Assembly: GCA_020746835.1 (NCBI GenBank)
Contig: JAGPNK010000008.1
Span: 930,001-994,000, forward strand
Direction of reading: 5' to 3'
Source: Stachybotrys elegans
Lineage: Eukaryota > Ascomycota > Sordariomycetes > Hypocreales > Stachybotryaceae
DNA length: 64,000 nt
The translations under genes and the position numbers were made by a program. The notes beneath the pieces were generated by a model that was not told the origin of the DNA, did not search any database, and worked only from the letters and a program-made list of their open reading frames with translations. Of this stretch, positions 31,912 through 41,390 are shown in pieces (within the stretch, counting starts at the first letter, position 1; each line of letters begins with the position of its first letter).

Positions 31912-32744
31912 TCAATCCCAGTCATCGTCGTCGTCGTCATCCCGTGATCTGCCCGCAGTACCAGTCTTAATGCCCTTGTTGGCCAGTCTCTCCTCTTCTG
32001 CATCCTCGGCTGCTCGTCGACGCTTCACCACGCGCATGTCAGAGCCGGGGACGGCGCCGACCTCGACGAGCATATCATCGATGTTGCGCATGTTGGTCCG
32101 GACGCCAGCCAGAGTCATGAGTGTCACAACCTGCTTGACGATGTCGCCGTTTTTGTATACCAGGATCGTCGGGCAGTTTCGCTCGGGGTAGTTCTCTATG
32201 GCCTGGTTCGCGCGCATCTCGCAGAACTTGATGTCGCCGTATTCAGTTGCAGCTTGTCGCCAGAGCTCCGACAGCACTCTTGACTCGACGTTGGTGCCGA
32301 CCGACGACGTCAGGTGCACAAAGACAAGACCGTTCTTGGATGCATCGGTGACTTCGCGCTGGTACTCTGGTTTGGAAAGCGGATACACGCTTCCATGCAC
32401 GGCCTTCTTCTTCAGGGCGCTGATCTCGGCCATGCGCTTTTGTCGGTAGGCCTCGAGGAATGCCTCATCTTCATCGTCCTCGAGCTCGTCCAGCTCATCC
32501 AGGTCCTTTCCCTCAAGTCGGTTTTCATGGGCTAATCGGCGACCTTCGAGAATCGCTTCCTCGATCATAGGCGTCGGGCTCGGTGGTTTCTCTGGGATGA
32601 CGCCATGCTTTCTCAAAATGTCGTTCCTAGATTTTGTTGATTTGGGCCTCGATATTGGAGGGGTAGAGGGGTAACTTACCACTCAGTATCGGCATTTGGG
32701 TCGTCGATCGGTACCGCGATCCTCTGATCACCCGGAGCTGCCAT
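31912..32744 (-). CDS. PLP2: Phosducin-like protein 2 (259 aa, two exons)
   Basis: Exon 1 is 32744-32680, then a 53-bp intron (GTAAGT to ATCTAG), then exon 2 32626-31912. Phosducin-like proteins are cytosolic co-chaperones of the CCT/TRiC chaperonin that help actin and tubulin folding; Plp2 is the essential member in yeast. Sequence evidence: the short first exon MAAPGDQRIAVPIDDPNADT with EWNDILRKHGVIP, the acidic helix DLDELDELEDDEDEAF then LEAYRQKRMAEI, and a thioredoxin-like domain from about residue 110 (FVHLTSSVG, CEMRANQAIENYPERNCPTI, LVYKNGDIVKQVVTL). The C-terminal tail is acidic (DDDDDDDWD). Length matches the family. Divergent with the eS27 gene. Confidence 0.93.
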
Positions 32745-33197
32745 GATGAAATGAAAAATATCCTTTTAATTACCCAGAAAGTAAACCTATGTTTTGAACC
32801 GAAAAGAAACCAACTTCAGGTGGCGCAAAGACTGAGTTGTCTTGTTTGACAATAGCAGCTGCCTGGCACCAGATGCATAAGTCGACCTGGAAGCTAATGC
32901 ACATCAGAATCGGGGTCCCCCGTCGGTTGGTAATTGGACCGAGCTCCATTTCGCCCAATTTTGCTCCACTGCACACACATCACGTGTGGTCAGGTGTGAA
33001 AACCCTAGGGCGCTAGTCCACTTTTATCGAATTTTCGAGCTAGAGGCAAACTAGATCCTCCCCCTCAAGGCCACCGAACTTTTCTCGCTTACCTCCTCAC
33101 GCCTCTTGCGAGCCCAGATCTGCCTACAGAATCCGTCAAGCATCACCATTCTCGCAAGATCCCAATCCTAAACCTCATCCCGAGATAAACAATCAAG
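32745..33197. promoter_or_regulatory. Bidirectional PLP2/eS27 promoter
   Basis: 453 bp between the two start codons. It contains CACGTG at 32981-32986 and AAAACCCTAGGG at about 32999-33010, close to the AACCCTAA-type telobox seen in front of many ribosomal-protein genes. A pyrimidine-rich leader precedes the eS27 ATG. A shared promoter would couple a chaperonin cofactor to ribosome synthesis; that coupling is inference. Confidence 0.5.
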
Positions 33198-33744
33198 ATG
33201 GTAAGCGACGCCTTCCCTGTTTTTCTCGATTGAATCGATGGAATCCGCCCGATGCCCGCGCTGCGAAATCCCGAATATGTGCTTGGACACGAAAAATATT
33301 GGTTGTGTGAGAATTTGGGGAGACGATAAGAAGAACGCGGACGAGCGACGGAAATTTCGGACACAGCTGCCGCAGCGGGGGCACGCTCGGGATTTACAAT
33401 CTTCTCATGAACAGCCTGTTAACATGTTCTTGTGCAGGTTCTCGCCGTTGATCTCCTGAACCCGGCCCCTGCCGCCGAGGCCAAGAAGCACAAGCTCAAG
33501 GTACGATGCCACTGCACCCGGCCCGACTCGAACGACTCTCTGACAAGCTCTCCCCCTCCAGACCCTCGTCCCCGCCCCCCGATCTTTCTTCATGGACGTC
33601 AAGTGCCCCGGCTGCTTCACCATCACCACCGTCTTCTCCCACGCCCAGACCGTCGTCATCTGCCAGGGATGCACCACCGTTCTGTGCCAGCCCACCGGTG
33701 GTAAGGCCCGCCTGACCGAGGGCTGCTCCTTCCGACGAAAGTAA
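33198..33744 (+). CDS. RPS27: 40S ribosomal protein eS27 (82 aa, three exons)
   Basis: Exon 1 is only the ATG (33198-33200). A 237-bp intron (GTAAGC to TTGTGCAG) separates it from exon 2 (33438-33500), and a 61-bp intron (GTACGA to CTCCAG) from exon 3 (33562-33744). The 82-aa product opens [20 protein letters not shown]. It has the four-cysteine zinc finger CPGC (37, 40) and CQGC (56, 59), with FFMDVK before it and TEGCSFRRK at the end, all as in eukaryotic eS27. Component of the small ribosomal subunit. A long first intron directly after the initiator codon is common in fungal ribosomal-protein genes. Confidence 0.97.
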
Positions 33745-35076
33745 ATTGCTGCGGCAATTTCTTTGGGTATTCACGACACTCACGGTTCACAACATGGTGG
33801 TCATCTCGGTTCTGCAAAATGGGAAATCAAGCAAAAATCCACGACATGGGCGCATAGACAACGAAGCTTGCGGGGCTTAATACCTCTCTTTGCAGATAGA
33901 AGATGGAACACCCAGAACAGGGGCGTTTGGGGTCTCCGGATATCTTGCATGGCATATCATTGCTGTTTTTTTATTTTTTAACGTCACGCGCCTTGTACCA
34001 ACGAGTCGTCTCTTGGAGGCAGGAACATAAAAGCACTTCATGGGTGGACAGCCGGAGAAAGCCTTTCACATGAGCGTTGGCTGGTCTCGATGACCGGCCA
34101 GTCGTGAGGACGTGGGACCGCTGATTGATGATCGCTCCATACCCGGAGTGCAGTGGTAGTGGATGGGTCACTGCTCTCGCGAAATTCAATGGTTTCCACG
34201 AACATGACTTGACCCTCGGTGATTGATGTAAAGCTCCAAAGTGAAGCTGCCGCACCCCGCCATTCTCTAGGCTCCATTCGTACAAGACGAGATGACTACC
34301 CCGGATATCACTGGATATCCAAGTACACTCCACTGCATATGCGCGTAGCCATACAAGACGTGTGCCAGACAAGATACTAGCACGCTGCATGGCGTGCTGC
34401 TAGATCTAGACTAGGCTATCAATTCCATCATAGATTCGTCCGTCTGCAAACCGTGTGAACAAAACAGCCTGAAACACATATTTTCTCGTGATTCCTTCTC
34501 CGGCATCATCCCAAACCGAATAAAAACAGAATGGACTGCCCAGTGAATTCAAGAACTCTCTGCACAACCGCGGCAAATCCCTTCCGCCACGTACATCATG
34601 GGTGGCCCAGCGCCCATACAGTCAACTGGCCGGATGTGGCACCCCCATCTCCACATCGCTGCGTGCAGGGTAAGTGTCGCGTGACTAAGCGAATCAATTA
34701 AACGCGAAACAGTCGCGACAACACGCGTTGAGACCCACCAGGGGCTCTTACCTCTCCCTGTAGCAGCAGCCCAGCCTCCTCACATTTCTCTTTTCTTCCT
34801 CCCCCACGCTGACGACATAGGTCAACCACAACTCTCTTTATCCATCGTGCACAAAGAACAATCTCCCCTCATTCACTTCGTCGTTGCACAATCCAAGTTT
34901 TTCCCCGCCATTGTACCAACCAATCTATTTTTGTTGCTGGACCCCTTGTACTTCAGCTGTCTAGCACGTGCAAGTACAGTATAGTGTCAGTCGGTGCGAC
35001 AACCTGCGCTTCACAGCCTGATCAATTGGACAGCGCTGTCTCTAATCGCACGTCTTCTCTCTACACTCATTTCAGC
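33745..35076. other. Intergenic; leader of the 35077 gene at its right end
   Basis: About 1.3 kb without a supported gene. From about 34.75 kb the plus strand is strongly pyrimidine-rich with CAC-rich stretches and ends TTTCAGC-ATG, consistent with promoter and 5' UTR of the next gene. A minus frame at 34277-34038 looks mildly coding but has no family or start. Confidence 0.45.
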
Positions 35077-35790
35077 ATGTCTGCTCCCCGAACCAAGCGG
35101 CAGTTTGCCGGCGCTGCCGCCGACCCCTCGCAGCGCCAGATCACTTCCTTCTTCTCTCCGCGCTCAGCCAACGCCACACCGCCCGAGACCAATGCTCTTC
35201 GTCAACCCTCACTTCCATCCAGTGTTCAGTCTAATCTTCTGAGTGTGGGAATGCGTGTGCGAAAGTCGGTCCCTGAGGGTTACAAGACCAGCTCACCAAC
35301 CGCCTTCAAACTGTGGACCGACACATCCATCCCCTCCAACACCAAGCCGGTGCCCATGGGCCCCACGCCCCGTGAGCTCCTTCCGTTCTGCGGCATCAAC
35401 AAGGTCGGCGGCTTGGATACTCAGCCCGAGTTCTCACTAGACTACGACGACGTTCCGCCGCTAGACTGTGTGCCGGAGTTGACAATGTCGCAAGAGAGCA
35501 CAGATGCCAACGAGGTGATGGAACCCTCCCGCAAGCGAATCTTCGACGAGGACGACGGGGACATGGCGCCCGTTGCCGTGCTAGGTCTCAGCGATGGAGA
35601 GATGGGTTCTCACAGCGTGGCGCAAACCTCCTGGGGCAATGCTCGGCGCATGGCCGTCCCTCGTTCCCGGATGCGCAAGCACGTCTCATTCAAGGATTTG
35701 GACCAGGAGAACATGGCTGTCGACGAGGACTTTGACGAGGCCGACTTCCTCGTCTACGGGGAGGGCAAGCAGATGGACACTTCGGCGTGA
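35077..35790 (+). CDS. Spd1/Dif1-like ribonucleotide reductase regulator (237 aa)
   Basis: Single exon; the first ATG is 35077, the longer frame starts at GTG. The protein is mostly disordered with two short motifs near the N-terminus. First, a canonical PCNA-interacting (PIP) box, QRQITSFF at residues 19-26 (Gln, then Ile, then Phe-Phe), followed by Ser-Pro-Arg. Second, a Hug-like motif, SVGMRVRKSVPEGYK, at about 56-70, the type found in Dif1, Hug1 and Spd1, which restrain ribonucleotide reductase by holding its small subunit. The C-terminal half is acidic with a conserved-looking HVSFKDLDQENMAVDEDFDE. A PIP box next to a Hug motif is the logic of fission yeast Spd1, destroyed by CRL4-Cdt2 on PCNA in S phase or after damage. 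Identification rests on motifs, not alignment. Confidence 0.7.
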   Translation: MSAPRTKRQFAGAAADPSQRQITSFFSPRSANATPPETNALRQPSLPSSVQSNLLSVGMRVRKSVPEGYKTSSPTAFKLWTDTSIPSNTKPVPMGPTPRELLPFCGINKVGGLDTQPEFSLDYDDVPPLDCVPELTMSQESTDANEVMEPSRKRIFDEDDGDMAPVAVLGLSDGEMGSHSVAQTSWGNARRMAVPRSRMRKHVSFKDLDQENMAVDEDFDEADFLVYGEGKQMDTSA

Positions 35791-36049
35791 CTACCCCTTG
35801 CGCTGGCGATACGAGTCAAGGGCTCAGGTGTATAGCAATTGTGTAGGTTTATGTTTACATGCTGGCGTGTGTCACTGGGGTTTGGAGTTCGGAACACGCA
35901 CAGGCAGCGCAACGCCTAGTGTCGTGAGGGTATACCATTGATTGATTATTATCTTGTATGTTAGCAAAAAGCTTGTCCAGTTATTTAAAGATCCGATTCC
36001 ATCTTCATCCATCCGCGCATGCAACCGCTATCGTGACAGTCGTGTGTTT
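35791..36049. other. Short convergent spacer
   Basis: 259 bp of 3' UTR and terminator sequence between convergent genes. Nothing else seen. Confidence 0.5.
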
Positions 36050-37596
36050 CTACATCCCTACAAAGGGCTCACGAAATTCTAGCAGGTCTCGCTGGCCGTA
36101 AAACTCACCTGCGACGGTTAGGATCATGCTCAGCGTGGCCCGCATGTTCATTCGCAAGCGCTGTTCGGCCGCTTCCTGGGCCAGTTCAGCCTCCGAGGGT
36201 GCATCTTCATCCAGCTGCGCGAGAAGCCGTGCCTTTGCGTCTTGCAGGCGTGCCTGCTTGTCCTCATCCGCCGCCTGTCCCTCTCCTTGGTCGGACTCGG
36301 ATTCGATGTCCATGGCTACGTCTTCGTCTTCCTCGACCTCACCTTCTTCTGCGTCGTCGTCATCGTTTCTGGCGTCGGGGGCCTCTGGCTCAGGAACTGG
36401 CTGTTCCTCCTCCTTGTCCGGCTCTGCGCTCTCACCGGAGCTGTCTGCGCCTTCTACTTCCACGTCGTCTGCGTCGGCCAGGACATCCTCATCACTGCTG
36501 CTCGCATCTACTCCCTCGTTGACGCCGAGCCCGCCGTCTTCCAGCTCCTCCCTCAACACAGCCATCTCCGCGAGACTACGGCCCAGCAGGACAGCCCGGC
36601 GGCCTAGATCCCGGATCCAACCAATCTCGAGATGATTCAGCTCTCCACGATCGGGCAGACGCGCGAGGAGCACCCATAGCCACCGGCTTGTCCTCTCGGG
36701 CAGCGGGTAGCCGCGGCGGAGGAATTTGCCGCCCAGGAGCACGCGCAGGATGCGCAGGATCGAGTCCTTGGAAAGACGAGAGACTTGAAGTGGGTGCGGA
36801 TCGGTGTCGCGTATAGCCTTGGACCACTGGGCCATCGTGTGCGAATGGGGGCCAAACGGCGCGGCATATGTTGGGCGATAGGGAGGTAGACTTTCACTGC
36901 TCTTCGAAGATGGGACTGATTCGAGGAGACGGCGCAGGCGAGAGTATTGGCTCAGTAGCGAGGCATAGTATGCCTCGTTGATGGCCTTTTCGCTGGCTTC
37001 TTCCTCCTCTTCCAAGCATGCGTCCTCTTCGTCGTCATTTTCCTGCTCCTCCTCTGGTCGGCCAACGTAAGCGCCGTCTTCGTACCAGCCGCGAGAATCG
37101 CCCACTCCATTCTCATAAATGCCACGATCGACTTCGCCGTCCTCCATGCCGTCGTCGTCGTCGCCGTCGTCGTCGTTACTGCCTTGGAGCTCGGATGGTA
37201 TCTGGGGTCCAATCTGCACCTTTGGGGCGACGAGCAAGTGAGGAATACCAACTGCCTCCTTTCTACGTACTCACCATATCAGTATTTCTGCTCTGATAGG
37301 GGAGGAAGGGTGTTCAGCAAAGACGCATCACTTCTCGGGGAGAAAGGAACAGAAACTCACCTCACAGATAGGAGATAGGCCATGGCGTCGGCGTCGTCCT
37401 CAAATTCTGACTCCTCGCCGGCCGGGATCGTCGTGGCATGTTCGAGGTTGGAAAAGACATATTTCTGGCCCCAGGTTGGATCAGTGCCGGAAGGATGCTG
37501 CTGTCGCGACTTGGGATTATGCTTCTTGGGGCGCTTCTGCTCCGGTTCGATGATCTCGCCGTCGTCCATGTCGCCGTGGTCGCGTTTTGAAGACAT
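36050..37596 (-). CDS. Gemin2/SIP1-like SMN-complex protein (482 aa, two exons)
   Basis: Exons 37596-37361 and 37262-36050, with a 98-bp intron (GTGAGT to TACGTAG) joining LLSVR to KEAVGIPHLLVAPK. Gemin2 holds Sm proteins during spliceosomal snRNP assembly. The short N-terminal part has IIEPEQKRPKKHNPKSR. The conserved core includes AYLLSVRKEAVGIPHLLVAP, HTMAQWSKAIRDTDPHPLQV, then LRILRVLLGGKFLRRGYPLP, SRWLWVLLARLPDRGEL and IRDLGRRAVLLGR. The core is split by long acidic, low-complexity inserts (DDDGDDDDGMEDGEVD and a second near residues 365-420), which make it longer than human Gemin2 (about 280 aa). The last helix (NMRATLSMILTVAGEFYGQR) fits the family end. Head-to-head with HER2, 267 bp. 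Confidence 0.82.
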
Positions 37597-37863
37597 GGTT
37601 AGAGTTTCCGGAGCCAACCAAGGTGCTTTGCACGCAGATGTTGGTGGTAGAACTCGCTGCCGTTTGTAGGCAGCAAGGTCAAGAAATAATTTGGGCGGGT
37701 TTGCGCCCGGCTTATTACAGCTGTCAGCTTATCGATAAGACGACCCTGATCCAACTTGCGGTAATCCCAACCAACTTCGACCAGAACTACCGGAGAGCCA
37801 CCTGCGGCCAGCTGCGATTGGGTTTATTTTCGTGGAAATGCGATAGGCGGTACATCAGTTGTA
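37597..37863. promoter_or_regulatory. Bidirectional Gemin2-like/HER2 promoter
   Basis: 267 bp between two divergent start codons, with no room for separate promoters. No distinctive element identified beyond CT-rich stretches. Confidence 0.45.
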
Positions 37864-39413
37864 ATGAGATCAGTGCTTGCGCGCCGTTTGGCGGTCCGCC
37901 CGGGCAGAGGCTTGGCGTGCAGACCTGCGCCCACTGCTTCAAGATCGAATACGAGCTGTCGATGTCAAAGCACATATAACCACTTCGTTGGGCAAGGTAT
38001 GTCCATCTCCTGCTCGTCCAGGACACTGTAATAACCTTTATAGATGCCCCTCGGACGCCTGAAGCATCCAGCGGCTTCACGCTAGCCGTCAAGGACAACA
38101 TCGCAACCGCCGACCTCCCAACCCAATGCGCCTCCCGCATCCTCGCCGGCCACCAGTCACCCTTTGAAGCCACGATAGTACGGCAGCTTCGGGAACGAGG
38201 TGCATTCGTAGTCGGAAAGACGAACATGGACGAGTTTGGCATGGGGTCTCATTCGACGAATTCCTCCCATGGCCCTGTCCGCAATCCTCTGTCAGACGAC
38301 GTCGCTGCGGGAGGAAGCTCTGGCGGCAGCGCCGTGGCAGTCCAGCTAGGCGACGCAGAGATGGCGATCGGTACGGACACTGGCGGTTCCATCAGGCTTC
38401 CCGCAGCATACACGGGCACAGTTGGCTACAAGCCGAGTTATGGCATGATATCAAGATTCGGGGTTGTCCCATACGCCAATTCCTTGGATACCGTGGGAGT
38501 AATTGCAAAAGACGCAGAAAGCATCCGCTCGCTGGTGTTTGACACTGGCATTCACAAAGAAAACGACCCCAACGACCCAACGTCGCTGCCCACGGCTTCC
38601 CGCGAGCGCTGTTCTGCAGCGGTGCGTCGGCAACCATTTGACCTGTCCGGTCTTACGATCGGAATACCCTTAGAGTACAACATCCAGGAGCTCGATCCAT
38701 CGATACGGGAAGCCTGGGACTCGGCAGCCCGGACACTGCAGAAGCAGGGCGCCCAAGTCGTCCCCGTGTCTCTGCCCACCACGACCGAGGCGCTCTGCGC
38801 ATACTACGTCCTCGCACCGGCCGAAGCCTCCTCTAACCTCGCAAAGTACGACGGCGTGCGGTACGGCGCGCGCAGCGAAGAGCGCGACGGGCCCGGTGAG
38901 CCGCTGTACTCGCGGACGCGCGGGGCCGGCTTCGGCGACGAGGTCAAGCGCAGGATCCTCCTCGGCACGTACAGCCTCAGCTCCGAGGCCATGGACAACT
39001 ACTTCATCCAGGCGCAGAAGGTGCGGCGGCTCGTCCAGCGCGACTTCGACCGCGTCTTCCGGGCCGAGAACCCGCTGCAGGACCCGCGGCAGTTCGACCT
39101 CAGCGACATGGCCGAGGCGACGGGCATGGCCGACAAGCACGGCCCCGTGCAGGTCGACTTCCTGCTGTCGCCCACGGCGCCGACGTTCCCGCCCAAGCTG
39201 AGCGAGCTGCGCGGGCAGAGCAGCGTGGATGCCTTTATGAATGATGTGTTTACGGTGCCGGCGAGCTTGGCTGGCCTGCCGGCCGTCAGTATCCCGGCTC
39301 CCGTGGAGGGGAGCGTGTTCCCTGCAGGGCTGCAGCTGATAGGGCAGTACTGGAACGACGAGAGGATGTTGGTGGTGGCGGAGAAGCTCCAGCGGCTGCT
39401 GTCACAAAAATGA
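37864..39413 (+). CDS. HER2: Mitochondrial glutamyl-tRNA(Gln) amidotransferase subunit A (500 aa)
   Basis: Exon 1 is 37864-37996, intron 47 bp (GTATGT to TTATAG), exon 2 38044-39413. GatA is the amidase subunit of the GatFAB complex that turns Glu-tRNA(Gln) into Gln-tRNA(Gln) in mitochondria. The first 40 residues are rich in Arg, Ser and Ala without acids (MRSVLARRLAVRPGRGLACR), a mitochondrial targeting sequence. Amidase-signature triad: Lys61 (LAVKDN), Ser136 (GGSSGG) and Ser160 (GTDTGGSIR), spaced 75 and 24 residues as in bacterial GatA. PSYGMISRFGVVPYANSLDT is also diagnostic. The C-terminus has LLSPTAPTFPPKLSEL. Length is right for the fungal protein. No sign of damage. Confidence 0.95.
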
Positions 39414-39772
39414 TGGCATCATCTGTTATGTATTATAGAATAGAGCCTATGTTGTACAATTAGAGCAGCCTCGATGAGATGCTTGTGTTCACACTGACAT
39501 CCCATCCTCTCGGCCCAACATCACCTCCCACGCACTATCGGGGCCTTGTACTGGCGTAGCTGTCCCTGCTGGCGTCGAGCGAGTCGTTATCGGTAGGCTC
39601 GCACTTGGCAGGCGTTGCCATGGGCATGTCTGATGGATATCTCGACCCATAGTCCGGTGAAGCCTGCGCTCTGCCAGTCTCCTACCAATGAATGCTCACG
39701 AATGGCTTGCACAGCTTGTCGTGGCTGTGACCAAGTGGGTTGTCGTATTATTCTCCTCCCAGGCCATGCGCT

Positions 39773-40528
39773 TCAAGGCGATCGGCTCCCACTCCTGCGC
39801 TGTTCCCGCTCATCCACCTCCATATCATCCCCCTCTGAAGCCTCGCCAGATTCCGCCTCGTCTCCATTCCGGTGCTGCTCCTCCTTCTCCTTCTCCTCCT
39901 CTTCCTCCAACAACTCATCAATATCGCCCAGCGGACTGACTCGTGGTTCCAAAATCTCCAGATCCTCAAGTGTCTCCCTCTTGGGCATCTTCCACAGGCT
40001 CGTGGCGCACACCCTGTCCTTGGTGAGCAGGTCGTCCACAAACTCATCCACGTACGTCAGCGACGTGCCCGCGCGAGCCTTGCGCCGCAGCTTCCTCCGG
40101 TCCTCGAGGAAGGGCTCCAGCGTCTCGTACACATCCTTGGCCTGCCTCGTGAGGCGCACGTAGAAGCACGCCAGGGCGCGCAGGTACTTGAAGTTGTCGC
40201 CGCCGTACTGGAGATACTCGCGCAGGATCTCGTCGCTCGGCGCCAGCTCCAGCAGCTTGAAGGCCAGGCAGAGGAAAGGGCTGGGCTTCTGCGATGCGCC
40301 GTGCGTTCCGCCGATAAACTGGACGTGCTCGACGACTCGGTCGATGATGTCGGCCTCGTTGAGCGCGAAGCACTGTTCCTTGTAAAAGTAGGACTCGACG
40401 ACGCGGTCCTTGACGGCCTTTTCCATAATGTTGGCGGGGTTGAGGCCGTTGGGCGCGAGGTTGCCGCTCGTCCCGCGCTGGTCGAGGAAGCGCCGCGCAT
40501 CGGCGTGGACAGTGTCGGATTTTGACAT
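39773..40528 (-). CDS. PRP38: Pre-mRNA-splicing factor 38 (251 aa)
   Basis: Single exon from ATG 40528; the frame is open further upstream but without a better start. Prp38 is a U4/U6.U5 tri-snRNP / B-complex protein needed to activate the spliceosome. Evidence: NGLNPANIMEKAVKDRVVES, then YFYKEQCFALNEADIIDRVV, FIGGTHGASQKPSPFLCLAF, LQYGGDNFKYLRALACFYVR and LTYVDEFVDDLLTKDRVCAT, all in the family order. The C-terminal 60 residues are acidic then basic (LEEEEEKEKEEQHRN, REQRRSGSRSP). Head-to-head with the gene at 40795, 266 bp apart; convergent with HER2. Confidence 0.95.
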   Translation of the reverse strand: MSKSDTVHADARRFLDQRGTSGNLAPNGLNPANIMEKAVKDRVVESYFYKEQCFALNEADIIDRVVEHVQFIGGTHGASQKPSPFLCLAFKLLELAPSDEILREYLQYGGDNFKYLRALACFYVRLTRQAKDVYETLEPFLEDRRKLRRKARAGTSLTYVDEFVDDLLTKDRVCATSLWKMPKRETLEDLEILEPRVSPLGDIDELLEEEEEKEKEEQHRNGDEAESGEASEGDDMEVDEREQRRSGSRSP

Positions 40529-40794
40529 TTCGGCGTGCTGAGGTCGCAATTGTGGTGAATGCTGCTGAAGGATTAATTGGTTGTGGCGGCATGACGATGA
40601 GGAAGCTTGGTGTTGTAGCTGGAAAAGTGCCCCTGATAAGATTGTTGCTGTGCCAACCACTCCACACAGCTGCCTTGGAAGCTGACGTCGCATCGCCAGA
40701 CATTTGGCGACAGCGTCGACGCATCCATCTACTGACATCTAGCCATTGCATTTGCTCATTATCTACATTCACAGTTTCTTGGAAATCTTGGAAA
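40529..40794. promoter_or_regulatory. Bidirectional PRP38 / small membrane protein promoter
   Basis: 266 bp between divergent start codons. Open frames of both strands run into it but have no ATG-supported coding signal. Confidence 0.45.
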
Positions 40795-41390
40795 ATGCGC
40801 CAAGTTCTTCTCACGTCTTCCCAGGTGTCACTCCTGTTGTCTTCGGGTATAAGTCAGTATCCCTTCCCTTGCCTGCATTCCAACGCCGTGGCTCTAACAA
40901 CCCTCAAGTCTTCCTCTGCACCCTGGCACTCTTCCTTAGCGGCTATGTCATTCAGCAGCGCACGCTACGGGAGCTGCGTGTAGCCGTCCGACCCCGGCAA
41001 TCCCGACCGTCACCCAACGTCTACCTCCCTGATCACTTCAAGCGCCCAACGACGAAGCTGGAGGACGGCACCGTGATTGTTGGCGAGAGCGAGGCCGACA
41101 AGGAGGCGCGGGAACACAAGGATCACAGGGAAGCGCAGGTGGTCGAGATTGTCGCGACAGAAGAGCACGGACATGCAAACAACAAGGGTGTGGCGAAGGA
41201 GAAGCTAGCTATGCTCGAGGCCATCAAGGCGCAGGCAGCCGACAAGGCCTGGGCTGTTGATAACCCGGATCCCGCATCTAACAACCACCTACCAGTTACT
41301 CGGGCAGAGAGGAGACGGATGATCAAGGACGAGATTCAGAGGCTGTCGCAGACCAACGAGAGGACGCTGTATCAACGGCGGCTCTGGTAG
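40795..41390 (+). CDS. Unrecognised single-pass membrane protein (177 aa, two exons)
   Basis: Exon 1 is 40795-40846 and exon 2 is 40909-41390; the 62-bp intron starts GTATAA and ends CTCAAG with CTAAC branch. The N-terminus MRQVLLTSSQVSLLLSSGVF and following LCTLALFLSGYVIQQ form one hydrophobic helix (about residues 8-34). After that comes a charged, mostly helical body: RTLRELRVAVRPRQSRPSP, KRPTTKLEDGTVIVGES, a KEAREHKDHREAQ stretch and an Arg-rich end (VTRAERRRMIKDEIQRLS). The Arg-rich start and single helix would fit an inner mitochondrial membrane or ER protein, but no family is recognised. The gene shares its promoter with PRP38. Confidence 0.75.

Noticed and set aside
34038..34277. Minus-strand frame with SITEGQVMFVETIEFRESSD
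   Set aside because: Mildly coding-like, but no start, splice partner or family; probably chance in the eS27 3' flank.
40529..40814. N-terminal extension of PRP38 through the promoter
   Set aside because: The upstream frame is open but lacks similarity to Prp38, and the ATG at 40528 gives the normal family start. The extension would overlap the divergent gene's start.
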